From an uncultured Marinobacterium sp. (GTDB taxonomy: Bacteria > Pseudomonadota > Gammaproteobacteria > Pseudomonadales > Balneatricaceae): a DNA stretch of 64,000 nt. Where the stretch lies: assembly GCA_947501565.1 (NCBI GenBank), contig CANMWJ010000005.1:186001-250000 (forward strand). The letters are read 5' to 3'. The position numbers were made by a program, and so were the translations under genes. Below the pieces are notes generated by a model. The model was not told where the DNA came from. It did no database searches and was given only the letters and a program-made list of their open reading frames with translations. Below, piece by piece: positions 33,012 to 41,799 of this stretch (positions are counted from its first letter, which is position 1; the number at the start of each line of letters is the position of its first letter).

Positions 33012-34343
33012 ATGCATATAAGACTAAAGTTGCCTAAGTCTATTTTTGCTACAGGCTTTTTTATTTTGATTCTGAGGGGGCTGTCAGCTGTAAGTAATTT
33101 TGCCATGGTTTTTGTGCTAGCTAGAGCCTTGGGAGCTAGTGGCTACGGTGCCTTCAGCTTAGGGACTGCATTTCTTGCGGTGTTGTCTGTTCTTAATAGG
33201 TGGGGGTTGGATAATGTCCTTCTAAAGCAGGTTTCGTCACTGTCATTGGATAATATGCCCTTGTCGCGCGGTTATATAATTAAGTCGTCGTTCCTTGTCT
33301 TTGTCTTTGGGGCTGTATTGGGGTCCGGTCTTTTTGTATCTAGTGGCTATATTTCTAGTTATTTTTTTGATAATGACGAGCTTCATAGTGTGTTGAAGGT
33401 TATTTCACTGATGCTGCCATTTTACTCCGTTACGCTAATTGTTGGGGAGTGTTTAAAGGCATTAAGTAAGCCTGGGGTGGCTACATTTGTTCAGTCAATA
33501 ATATTTCCATCTATAACTGTCGCCGGTGTTGTATGTTTTGAAAAGGTGATTGAGTTCGACGCAAAGCTTTCAACCGTTGTTTATTTGATCTCGGTTATTA
33601 TTGCGTTTGTAATTGGCGTTGGTTATCTGGTTAATAAAATGCGGGTAGCTCCATTCGAACGGGTCAGGGTGAAGAGTCTCCTTCGGCAGGGGGTGCCGAT
33701 GTTACTAATTAGCTCCTCCGCGTTACTTATGGCTTGGACAGATATTTTTATAATAGGTCTATTAGGCTCTTCACACGAGGTAGGTATTTATTCTGTTGTA
33801 GTGAAGGTAAGCTCTGTTATGGTTGTTGCACTTGCGTCCGTCGGGGCAGTGGTCGCTCCACTCTACGCTCAGTGGTATAAGAAAGGGGAGCTGAAAAAGA
33901 TGGAGAGTACAGCTAATGTGACGTCTTTGATGTTTATTGTCTTTTCATTGGTCTCGATCATTGTTGTTAGTTACTGGGGTGAGGAGTTTTTAGTATTATT
34001 CGGAGCTGAGTATGCAGTCGGCTACCCACTTCTGGTGCTTCTCTGGTTTGCGCAATGTGTGAATATTTCATGTGGGTCAGTTGGCTACTTGTTGACTATG
34101 ACGGGAAATGAAAAAGTATTCCAAAGAATCTTGATGCTTGCTGCTTTCATGAATGTATTCTTAGATTATTTTCTATATGAAGCCATGGGCATTGCTGGCG
34201 TAGCGGTAGGTACGTCAATGACAATAATTATATGGAATGTCGCTGCAGTCGTAGCAATAAAGAAAAGGCTTGGGTTTTGGTGTGTGGCAAATTTTCGGGT
34301 TGAGGTTTTGAGAGAAGGTAGGCAGGTGTTGTTTAGTCGTTAG
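33012..34343 (+). CDS. wzx: Oligosaccharide flippase Wzx
   Basis: 443-residue integral membrane protein with about 12-14 hydrophobic segments and the MATE/PST-like opening RGLSAVSNFAMVFVLARALGASGYG typical of Wzx flippases. It would move the lipid-linked repeat unit across the inner membrane. Strongly AT-rich codon use compared with the flanking housekeeping genes suggests acquisition by transfer, as is usual for serotype-determining genes. Confidence 0.88.
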   Translation: MHIRLKLPKSIFATGFFILILRGLSAVSNFAMVFVLARALGASGYGAFSLGTAFLAVLSVLNRWGLDNVLLKQVSSLSLDNMPLSRGYIIKSSFLVFVFGAVLGSGLFVSSGYISSYFFDNDELHSVLKVISLMLPFYSVTLIVGECLKALSKPGVATFVQSIIFPSITVAGVVCFEKVIEFDAKLSTVVYLISVIIAFVIGVGYLVNKMRVAPFERVRVKSLLRQGVPMLLISSSALLMAWTDIFIIGLLGSSHEVGIYSVVVKVSSVMVVALASVGAVVAPLYAQWYKKGELKKMESTANVTSLMFIVFSLVSIIVVSYWGEEFLVLFGAEYAVGYPLLVLLWFAQCVNISCGSVGYLLTMTGNEKVFQRILMLAAFMNVFLDYFLYEAMGIAGVAVGTSMTIIIWNVAAVVAIKKRLGFWCVANFRVEVLREGRQVLFSR

Positions 34344-34350
34344 TTTTTAA

Positions 34351-34394
34351 TTGTTTTCGGTTTGTTTTCGGTTTGTTTTCGGTTTGTTTTCGGT
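34351..34394 (+). repeat. Four tandem copies of an 11-bp unit
   Basis: Four exact copies of TTGTTTTCGGT begin 8 bases after the wzx stop, in the 221-bp gap before the next gene. The rest of the gap shows no clear promoter or gene. Confidence 0.95.
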
Positions 34395-34564
34395 ATGTTC
34401 AGTGTTTGTTTTATATGAGTTGTCTTTCGCGATGAGTTCCTTTTCATGGCTCATATAGGTTTAGGATGGCTGGCGTTCTATTGTTGTAGGTTTTGCTGAA
34501 GTAATGCTTTGTAAGATTGGCTTCGGTTTAAATTTATAGCAAATTTTTCTATCTTGGGGGTGGT

Positions 34565-35809
34565 ATGAAAAAGGTCTTGTTTATTGTGCCTACATTTGAA
34601 ATAGGTGGTATTGAAACATTTATTTCTAACCTTATTTCCGTGGCTAGTGAAAATGGTTATTTCGAATCCCTTTTACTAGTTCTATCTAATAGAACAGACA
34701 AGTCTCTTATGGAAAGGGTTGCAGCGCACACAGACGTAGTACACCTTAGTGATTACCAGTTATTTGGTTTTCTTTCAAATAACTATTTTTTTAATATAGT
34801 TAAGCCGACAGATATAGGTGCTCTTAGGGATAGGTTTAAAGGTGTTACTCATATACATAGCGTAGATTCCTATACCAACGAATTTGCTGTTGATCTGTGT
34901 CGCGATCCCGCTTTTTCCAAAGTTAAGTTAACCTGCGGTGTGTATCATTCTAAGGAGTATACTTGGGAAGAGAAGGGGGCATATTTTAGAGATGTCCAGA
35001 AGGAGGTTTTTGAATGCTATCCTGGAGAGAATGTTTATATAGCAAATAAGGAGGTTGCTTCAATATATGAGGAAACGTTCTCAAAGAAATATCCATCCAG
35101 AGTCACATTTCCTTTTGGAGTCGATCTTTCTAAATATAGAGCTGCAGGCCCTGATCAAACTAGTAAAAATATTATTATGATTGGGCGGTTCGTGAAATTT
35201 AAGGCCTATCAATCGGAGCTTATTCGTTCTTTTTCTCGTTTGAGGCTAGCAGAAAAAGGTTATCAGCTTCATTTTTATGGGTTTGGGAGTAACGAACGAA
35301 ATTTAGATGATTTGGCTAAATCGTTAGAGGTACCACTAGTCCTGCATGGAAAGGTGACTCATGATTCTCTACCAGAAATATTTCAAAATGCTTTTATGTT
35401 CGTTGGAGGAGGAACTACGATTATAGAGGCATCAGCGGCAGGTGTCCCATCTATAATTGGGATAGAGTCTGAGTTTAGTGACAGAACATATGGTTTTTTC
35501 GGCGATTTGAGAGGTCACAGCTATAATCGAAATGACCTTGAAATTGTTAAGGTTAGCATTGATGAGTGTATAGCGCGCTTGCTTGATTCGGACGAGGCTT
35601 TCTATCAGGCTGTGAGCAATAGCCACCGAAAAAAGTCTTATGAGTTTGATATTGATTCAAACGCCAAGAGTTTTGATGAATATCTAGAAGGTTCTAGTTT
35701 ATATCCTTATATATCTTATAGCAAAGTTCGTTACCTGTGCTCGCATTTCGTATGCATTGCGCTTAATGTGCTAGGTTTGAGTCAAGGAATAAAAACTCGT
35801 TATGATTAA
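34565..35809 (+). CDS. GT4-family glycosyltransferase
   Basis: 414-residue GT-B glycosyltransferase. The N-terminal domain begins KKVLFIVPTFEIGGIETFI, typical of GT4; the C-terminal nucleotide-sugar domain has MIGRFVKFKAYQSELI and the Glu-rich loop GGGTTIIEASAAGVPSIIG. It would add one sugar to the lipid-linked repeat on the cytosolic face. Donor and acceptor cannot be told. GGGGG TGGT precedes the ATG as a ribosome binding site. The end overlaps wzy by 8 bases. Confidence 0.85.
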   Translation: MKKVLFIVPTFEIGGIETFISNLISVASENGYFESLLLVLSNRTDKSLMERVAAHTDVVHLSDYQLFGFLSNNYFFNIVKPTDIGALRDRFKGVTHIHSVDSYTNEFAVDLCRDPAFSKVKLTCGVYHSKEYTWEEKGAYFRDVQKEVFECYPGENVYIANKEVASIYEETFSKKYPSRVTFPFGVDLSKYRAAGPDQTSKNIIMIGRFVKFKAYQSELIRSFSRLRLAEKGYQLHFYGFGSNERNLDDLAKSLEVPLVLHGKVTHDSLPEIFQNAFMFVGGGTTIIEASAAGVPSIIGIESEFSDRTYGFFGDLRGHSYNRNDLEIVKVSIDECIARLLDSDEAFYQAVSNSHRKKSYEFDIDSNAKSFDEYLEGSSLYPYISYSKVRYLCSHFVCIALNVLGLSQGIKTRYD

Positions 35810-36983
35810 CCTCAGGGCTCTATCCGTTTTATCGGTACGCGAAGGTTTTTTTTTGGCGTTTGTCGTGGTTTTGGCAGTCTCATCTTTTATGAGTCTTTAT
35901 AGTGCCTATAACTTTCTCCCAGCTACTGCGCTTTTTGAGGCTGCTTTTGCAGCGTTGGCGCTTTCGTGTCTTCATCGATTTCGGTCGAATCCGTTTTTTA
36001 TTTCGTCGCTGATCTTATGTGTTGGATACATACTGCTCTCTATGGTCGTATTTGTGGGGTGGGGGGAGCATGGTGGATTTAGGGATTTCTTTGTTATTTA
36101 TAAGGTTTTTTATTACTTAGTGCTGCTTACGGTAATGCTGGGGTCCAGGGCTTTCGGACGGATATCAGTCGACCTTATGCTAAAGTTTCTCATTTTTGTA
36201 TTCCTCCTAAAATATGGCTTGGTTCACATTTTAAATATCGAGTATGTGGCAGGAAGTATTCGCCCAGGTGTTTTTCACGAAAACAACTTCGAGCTTATGT
36301 TTTTATTGTTGACTCTCGTTGTTAGAAATGAGGCTTTCGGCTTTGTAAACTACAAGTTGGTCGGTCTTGTCTTCGTGGTGTTTTTGCTATCCGGGTCTAG
36401 ATCCGGAGCCCTTATGTTTGTCGTTTATGCGATTTTTATGCCTGTACCTGCTCGCTATTTTTACGCTAAATGGCTCTTTGTTTTGATTTCCTTTGTTGGT
36501 GGTGCGATTTTATTTTATTCGCGACTTAAAGGGGCTGAGTTAGATACCATTGATAGAGTTGTGTTTATGATGTTTTTCTTGGAAGAAACACAAACCTTCG
36601 GTCTCAAGGAGTGGTTGTTCGGTCAGGAAATCATAACCCCTGTTTCAAACTATGTGGCTAACGCTCTGTCTTTTTATGAGGAGTTGTTTAGCTCGGCGTA
36701 TGATGGCTTGGCTTTTTCGGTCGTGTTTCACTCTTTTATACTAAGGACTGTTTTTGATCATGGGTTTTTAGGTCTTTTCGTTGTCTTGGTTGTGGTGTTT
36801 AAATTAATAAGATCTTCTGGGTTTTCCACTAAGATATCGGTTTGCGTAGTTTTGATGTTGATCGCTAATGGCCTTTCGGTGTCCTCGCTGAATAGCGTGT
36901 TTTGTGCTGTAGGGTTAATGTTGTTTGTGTCATTTGATTGGGGGCGGAATAGTGTGAGGAGTGATTGTTGTGAAGCCTTATGA
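35802..36983 (+). CDS. wzy: O-antigen/capsule polymerase Wzy
   Basis: 393 residues with roughly ten membrane segments and a larger loop near residues 240-310, the topology expected for Wzy. The motif LSGSRSGALMFVVYAIF resembles the SGSRSG segment common in O-antigen ligase/polymerase proteins. It would polymerise repeat units in the periplasm. Sequence is AT-rich and Phe/Val/Leu-rich. No other Wzy candidate is present, which together with Wzx supports a Wzx/Wzy-dependent pathway. Confidence 0.82.
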   Translation: MINLRALSVLSVREGFFLAFVVVLAVSSFMSLYSAYNFLPATALFEAAFAALALSCLHRFRSNPFFISSLILCVGYILLSMVVFVGWGEHGGFRDFFVIYKVFYYLVLLTVMLGSRAFGRISVDLMLKFLIFVFLLKYGLVHILNIEYVAGSIRPGVFHENNFELMFLLLTLVVRNEAFGFVNYKLVGLVFVVFLLSGSRSGALMFVVYAIFMPVPARYFYAKWLFVLISFVGGAILFYSRLKGAELDTIDRVVFMMFFLEETQTFGLKEWLFGQEIITPVSNYVANALSFYEELFSSAYDGLAFSVVFHSFILRTVFDHGFLGLFVVLVVVFKLIRSSGFSTKISVCVVLMLIANGLSVSSLNSVFCAVGLMLFVSFDWGRNSVRSDCCEAL

Positions 36984-37695
36984 AAGGTTGGATTCTAAAA
37001 TATGTGGGTCTAAAAAGTTTGAAGATGTGCTCGCCGGTGAAAAGCGTGGGTGTGTCTATATTAGCTTTTTGAATCCATACTCATATAGTGTTTTATCCAA
37101 AAATCCAAAGCTAATCGACGTATTTGATATGTATTTCGTTGATGGTGCATTTCTTCAGAAAATGCATAACTGGATTTATAGGGATAATATTGAGAGACTA
37201 AGCTTTGATTTTTCATCTGTAGCTGATCTCGTTTTTCGATCTGCGGGTGAACGGAAATATTCAGTAGGTATTGTTGGCGCAAAAGAAACAGAGCTAGAGC
37301 TCTGTCTAAATAATCTTAAGAATAAGTACAAGGACGTTAATATTGTTTATGCTAGGAATGGGTATTTTTCGAACGATGACGAGCGGGTTGAGTGTGTCAA
37401 TCAACTAAAAGAATCTTCGCCCGATATTGTTATTATTGGCATGGGTACGCCATTTCAAGAGGATTTTGTAAAGCTTATTCGTGAGAATTCAAAAAATCAC
37501 AGGCTTGTGTTTACTTGTGGTGGCTTTATTACTCAGACAAGTATACGTACAGATTATTACTACAGCTTCGTAAAAAAGTATGGGTTGCGTTGGATGCAGA
37601 GGGCAATACAAGAGAAACACGTAAGGCGTCGGTTGCTCGTAGACTACCCTAAGTTCACTCTTAATTATCTGCTCAATCATATTCGCTTTAGATAA
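36970..37695 (+). CDS. WecG/TagA/CpsF-family glycosyltransferase (GT26)
   Basis: 241 residues from the GTG at 36970, chosen because AGGAGT lies 7 bases upstream; an in-frame GTG at 36961 overlaps that site. Signature features are DVFDMYFVDGAF, the VGIVGAKETELE turn, PDIVIIGMGTPFQE and FTCGGFI, as in WecG (ManNAcA transferase) and TagA. It likely adds the second sugar to the WecA product Und-PP-GlcNAc. Overlaps wzy by 14 bases. Last intact gene before the IS scar. Confidence 0.87.
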   Translation: MKPYERLDSKICGSKKFEDVLAGEKRGCVYISFLNPYSYSVLSKNPKLIDVFDMYFVDGAFLQKMHNWIYRDNIERLSFDFSSVADLVFRSAGERKYSVGIVGAKETELELCLNNLKNKYKDVNIVYARNGYFSNDDERVECVNQLKESSPDIVIIGMGTPFQEDFVKLIRENSKNHRLVFTCGGFITQTSIRTDYYYSFVKKYGLRWMQRAIQEKHVRRRLLVDYPKFTLNYLLNHIRFR

Positions 37696-37916
37696 GGTGT
37701 AATGAGAGTGTGCTTGTCTGGTAGAGTTTTATGATGACGAACGTCTGGCTAGGTGGTGACCTTTCCCCTACCTTAGAGTCACGGATCGGATTAGATTCTC
37801 ATCTTACGCATCTTTATTTTTGAACGCGATTGGCGGCAGTGTAAACCTCCCGTAAAATAGCGATATCCTCATTTAGAGTTCTCCGGGGTACACTACGCCA
37901 ATACGGAGAGCTAACA

Positions 37917-38183
37917 ATGAAGAAATCACGCTACACGGAATCTCAGATCGTTAAAATCCTGAAAGTAGTAGAAGCAGGCAGACTGGTCAAGGAAGTCTGC
38001 CGTGAATATGGAATATCGGACGCCACGTATTACAACTGGAAATCAAAATACGGTGGCATGGAAGCCTCTTATGTAAAGCGGCTCAAGGAATTGGAAGAGG
38101 AAAACCGGCGCTTGAAGGCAATGTTTGCCGGTCTTAGTCTAGAGCACCGGGTGCTCAAAGACATCATCGAAAAAACGCTGTAA
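37917..38183 (+). CDS. IS3-family transposase OrfA
   Basis: 88-residue helix-turn-helix protein beginning MKKSRYTESQIVKIL, with a leucine-zipper-like C-terminus (LKELEEENRRLKAMF). It binds the IS ends and forms the N-terminal part of the OrfAB transposase. Near its end the heptamer AAAAAAC at 38170-38176 is a classic site for -1 programmed frameshifting into orfB. Confidence 0.92.
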   Translation: MKKSRYTESQIVKILKVVEAGRLVKEVCREYGISDATYYNWKSKYGGMEASYVKRLKELEEENRRLKAMFAGLSLEHRVLKDIIEKTL

Positions 38184-39005
38184 AGCCAGCGATTAGGCGG
38201 AAGCTTGTCGATTATGCCAGAGAAGAGCATGGGATGAGCCTCCGCAAGGCCTGTCGCGCAGTTGGCATCAGTGACTCAGTGTATCGCTATAAGCCAGACG
38301 CTCACAGGGATGATCCCGTGATCTTAAAACTACAGGAAGCGGTTGAACGTTACCCCGCTTATGGCTTCAGCAAGCTCTTCAAAATCTTGCGGCGCTGGGG
38401 ACACTCGTGGAACTACAAACGGGTGTATAGGCTGTATTTGAATAAACGGCGACGAAGTAAAAAGCGACTACCCAGTCGTCATCCAGAGCCTCTTGCCATC
38501 CCTGCGACAGCGAATCACTGCTGGTCGATGGACTTCATGAGCGATAGCCTGTTCTGTGGTCGTTGCTTCCGAACATTCAACTTGGTAGATGATTTTAATC
38601 GAGAAGCGCTGGCGATCGAGATCGATCTCAATTTACCTGCACCTCGTTTCATCCGCGTCCTGGAGCGAGCGGTCGCGTGGCGAGGATACCCAAAAAAGCT
38701 TCGAATGGATAACGGTCCGGAGTTTATCTCTGCAGCGCTGGCCGAATGGGCAGAAGAATACGGTATCCAACTTGAGTTCATTCAGCCAGGCACACCCACC
38801 CAGGACTCCTACGTCGAGCGATTTAACCGCACTTACCGTGAATATGTATGTGTTCAGGGCATTGAATGAAGTTCGTGAACTGACGGAAAACTGGATACAA
38901 GAATACAGCGAAGGACGGCCACATGACGCATTGGGTGACCTTACCCCGTGGGAATATCTGGCCAAGCATTCAGCGGCGGAAAACTCTAATTATGTGTGTA
39001 ACTAA
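38171..39005 (+). pseudogene. IS3-family transposase OrfB, frameshifted
   Basis: Integrase-type DDE transposase. D (WSMDFMSD), D (RMDNGPEF) and E (SYVERFNRTY) are present. After NRTYRE the frame is lost: the next bases continue as YVCVQGIE and a TGA at 38869, while the expected FRALNEVRELTENW segment resumes in another frame and runs to TAA 39005. Compared with the family about 11 bases are missing at the break. The C-terminal 50 residues are therefore detached, and the transposase is probably inactive. Confidence 0.88.
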
Positions 39006-39021
39006 TTAGGGAAGGTTTACA

Positions 39022-39294
39022 ATCTGATTGGCATATTGAAAGGGCGTACAGCGATTCGACTATTCAATAAGTTTCCGTACCTAAGGAAGAAAAAGTTCTG
39101 GGGTAATTACTTCTGGCAACGAGATTACTTTGTTGATTCGGTGGGAGCGAACGAAGATGTTGTTCGCAGGTATGTGTGTTACTAGCAGAAAGAGTCTTAC
39201 GAAGATGAGCAGCGTCAGTTGAAACTAGAGGAGGCTGTCGCCCCCTTATAGGGGGCTTCAAGCAAAGCCACCTGCTATGCGGGTGGATTTTTCA
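39022..39294 (+). pseudogene. 3' remnant of an IS200/IS605-type tnpA with its right end
   Basis: Immediately after the IS3 right end the frame reads LIGILKGRTAIRLFNKFP and FWGNYFWQRDYFVDSVG, then RRYV with the nucleophile Tyr, clearly the second half of an IS200 Y1 transposase. A TAG at 39183-39185 interrupts the frame 22 codons before the natural stop at 39249. Hairpins GCCCCC / GGGGGC and CCACCTGC / GCGGGTGG followed by T5 form the IS200-like right end and could act as a terminator. The 5' half is absent on the other side of the IS3 copy. Confidence 0.88.
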
Positions 39295-40380
39295 CTATTT
39301 GGGATGAGTTGGCTGCTTTTTAAACTTGTGGTAGAAGGTTATTAGCCGCCAAATATGCTGCATTGCGTATTGGTAAGCAAAAAATACACACAAAAAACCA
39401 ACTAGCATTATCCACTCTGGAGTGGAAAGTACTTCACCAATTATCCCTATACACATCAATATTATGGAGATGGTTGATATAAAGGCCAAAGCTTCTCTTG
39501 ATGTGCAGCCTGCTCGCATAAAAATATGGTGAAGGTGATCTCTATCGGGCTTGAAGGGTGACTGTCCTTTAATCATACGGCGAACCATAATTGCAGCCAT
39601 ATCCATAAGGGGGATTGCGATCAGCCACAGTGCTGTAACTGGTCGTAAAGCAGGTGTATCATCTTGGGTTCCAATAATGAGTAGCCAAATTACAGTAAAC
39701 CCTATCAGCATGCTTCCAGCGTCACCCATAAAAATCTTACGCTTGAACGGCTTTACGGTTAGGTTCGCCATTAAATAGGGGATCAGTCCGGCTATAAATA
39801 TTGCACTCAATGAAAGAGGGCTGTCTTGTCCAGCAAAGGCAAACAGTATGGCCATCCCTAGGAAGGTTATAAGGGATAGTGAACCTGCAAGACCATCGAT
39901 ACCATCAATCATATTAAAGGCATTTATAGCACCTATAACCGCAATAACGGTTAAGACCGGGGCAAATGCTCCAATGTTTATAGAGCCTAAGTTCAACAAA
40001 TCGCCTAAGTTTGAAAGTTGATAGTTACCATATAAGCACATCAATAGTGATATGGCCGCTTGAATGATCAGCCTAATTTTAACGGATAGATCCCTCGCAT
40101 CGTCAATTGCACCAGTGATGACGATAGTGGCTGCACAGGAGAGATAAAGTACGTGATCTTGGAATGAAATGATGCTGCTTGTAAGTGCAATGCCGAAAAA
40201 TACAGCAATGCCTCCAATTAGAGGAATGTTCCCTTTGTGTACTTTGCGATGATCAGGTGTATCGACCAGCCCAAAATGGGGAGCAATTGGATGCAGAGAC
40301 TGAATTGCAATTAGTGTTGCGCTTAGTGTAATCAGCAATACATAGGGGGCTGACAATAAACTTAAATTGGCTAAATCCAT
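39295..40380 (-). CDS. wecA: Undecaprenyl-phosphate GlcNAc-1-phosphate transferase
   Basis: 361-residue polytopic membrane enzyme that starts polysaccharide synthesis by making Und-PP-GlcNAc. It aligns with E. coli WecA: GLVDTPDHRKVHKG, LIGGIAV, GAIDDARD, INAFNMIDGIDG, KIFMGDAGSMLIGFTVIWLL and the HLHH motif in DRDHLHHIFMRAG. The ATG at 40380 is preferred to a TTG at 40404. Faces the rest of the locus and ends right at the IS200 remnant. Confidence 0.95.
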   Translation of the reverse strand: MDLANLSLLSAPYVLLITLSATLIAIQSLHPIAPHFGLVDTPDHRKVHKGNIPLIGGIAVFFGIALTSSIISFQDHVLYLSCAATIVITGAIDDARDLSVKIRLIIQAAISLLMCLYGNYQLSNLGDLLNLGSINIGAFAPVLTVIAVIGAINAFNMIDGIDGLAGSLSLITFLGMAILFAFAGQDSPLSLSAIFIAGLIPYLMANLTVKPFKRKIFMGDAGSMLIGFTVIWLLIIGTQDDTPALRPVTALWLIAIPLMDMAAIMVRRMIKGQSPFKPDRDHLHHIFMRAGCTSREALAFISTISIILMCIGIIGEVLSTPEWIMLVGFLCVFFAYQYAMQHIWRLITFYHKFKKQPTHPK

Positions 40381-40636
40381 AAGTAGAGTCTCTATTTTAT
40401 GCAACGTCCTGTTACAACGGGCCTCGTTTACCTTCCCAAATAGGCAGAACCTGTTTAAAAGGTAAGCGCTCTCAGACTAGCACGAAAGCCGTGTCGGTCT
40501 TATGACATGACGGTCTCGCGTAGTTTTAGATTATCAGAGGCGGGCGGTTCTGGATGAAAATGATACCGCAATTCGCTTTCTGTTTACAGGGCTCTGCAAA
40601 AAATTATAGTTCAAGGCGGTTCGTGAATACTTTCCT

Positions 40637-41647
40637 TTATCTATAACCCTCTGGATTCTGGCTCTGCCAGCTCCAGTGATCTCGCACCATCTCTTCGATA
40701 CCATACTCCGCTTTCCAGCCCAGTTTGCTTTCACTGAAAGCGGGATCTGCGTAACACTCAGCAATATCACCAGCGCGACGTGGTGATATCTGGTAAGGAA
40801 TCTCACGGCCGGAAGCTGTAGCAAATGCGTTAACGGCCTCTAGAACGGAGTAGCCACGCCCAGTGCCTATGTTATACGACACACAGCCATGTTGCGGATC
40901 GAGCGTCTCAAGTGCCTTCAGGTGTGCTGCGGAGAGGTCCATCACATGGATATAGTCTCGGACGCCTGTGCCATCAGGGGTTGGATAATCATCACCAAAC
41001 ACATTCAGTTTCGGCAACTTACCAACAGCTACCTGAGCGACGAAAGGCATCAGGTTGTTCGGGATACCGTTCGGATCTTCTCCAATTAAGCCGGATGGAT
41101 GGGCGCCAACCGGGTTGAAGTAGCGTAACAGAGAGATCTGCCATTCGCTGTCTGCTATCGACAGGTCACGCAGAATTTCCTCAACCATCAGCTTGTTGCG
41201 ACCATAAGGGTTAGTCGCGGACAGTGGGAAATCCTCTCTAATTGGTACGCTTGCAGGGTCGCCGTACACCGTGGCGGATGAGCTGAAGACGATGCGTTTG
41301 CAGTCGTGGTTTTGCATCGCTTGAAAGAGATTAAGTGAGCCTTCAACATTGTTTTGATAGTAGAGCAGTGGCTTTTCCACCGATTCTCCCACCGCCTTTA
41401 GGCCTGCAAAGTGAATCACTGCGTCTATCGTATGGGAGCTGAAAACGCTATCCAGTGCTGCAGGATCTCTGAGGTCCCCTTCTACGAAAATCGGGCGTTT
41501 GCCTGTGATTTGCTCGATGCGGTTTAGGGATTCAGGATTGCTGTTGCACAGGTTGTCGAAAATAACGACCTCATGAGCTGCTTCCTGCAGTAGTACGACT
41601 GTGTGGCTGCCAATATAGCCAGCGCCACCGGTAACCAGTATTGCCAT
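40637..41647 (-). CDS. galE: UDP-glucose/UDP-GlcNAc 4-epimerase
   Basis: 336-residue short-chain dehydrogenase-type epimerase. NAD motif GGAGYIGSHT at residues 7-16, catalytic SSSATVYG (Ser) and NPYGRNKL (Tyr-x3-Lys). Interconverts UDP-Glc/UDP-Gal and possibly UDP-GlcNAc/UDP-GalNAc, feeding the polysaccharide pathway. The 256-bp gap to wecA contains no clear gene or terminator. Its housekeeping-like GC content suggests it predates the AT-rich cassette. Confidence 0.94.
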   Translation of the reverse strand: MAILVTGGAGYIGSHTVVLLQEAAHEVVIFDNLCNSNPESLNRIEQITGKRPIFVEGDLRDPAALDSVFSSHTIDAVIHFAGLKAVGESVEKPLLYYQNNVEGSLNLFQAMQNHDCKRIVFSSSATVYGDPASVPIREDFPLSATNPYGRNKLMVEEILRDLSIADSEWQISLLRYFNPVGAHPSGLIGEDPNGIPNNLMPFVAQVAVGKLPKLNVFGDDYPTPDGTGVRDYIHVMDLSAAHLKALETLDPQHGCVSYNIGTGRGYSVLEAVNAFATASGREIPYQISPRRAGDIAECYADPAFSESKLGWKAEYGIEEMVRDHWSWQSQNPEGYR

Positions 41648-41799
41648 CTTTTGTCCGTATAGTTGTAGCGTATGAAAAACGGGTGGTTATTTTACCACCA
41701 GACTGCTCGTTATGCTTCGCCGTTGACAGATTTATCTGATCTGAGTTGATAACCGATTACTCCCGTTATCGAATTAACATGTTACCGCTATAAAGTGAT

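Larger units (their letters stand above)
37840..39021 (+). mobile_element. IS3-family insertion sequence, about 1182 bp
   Basis: Terminal inverted repeats begin TGTAAACC: left TGTAAACCTCCCGTAA at 37840, right (complement) TGTAAACCTTCCCTAA ending at 39021. It encodes an IS3-type orfA and orfB with a slippery heptamer between. No target-site duplication is visible (CAG on the left, ATC on the right), and the right flank runs directly into an IS200-type transposase remnant. orfB is frameshifted, so the copy is probably dead. Confidence 0.9.

Noticed and set aside
39064-39261. 65-codon minus-strand open frame
   Set aside because: Antisense of the IS200-type tnpA remnant.
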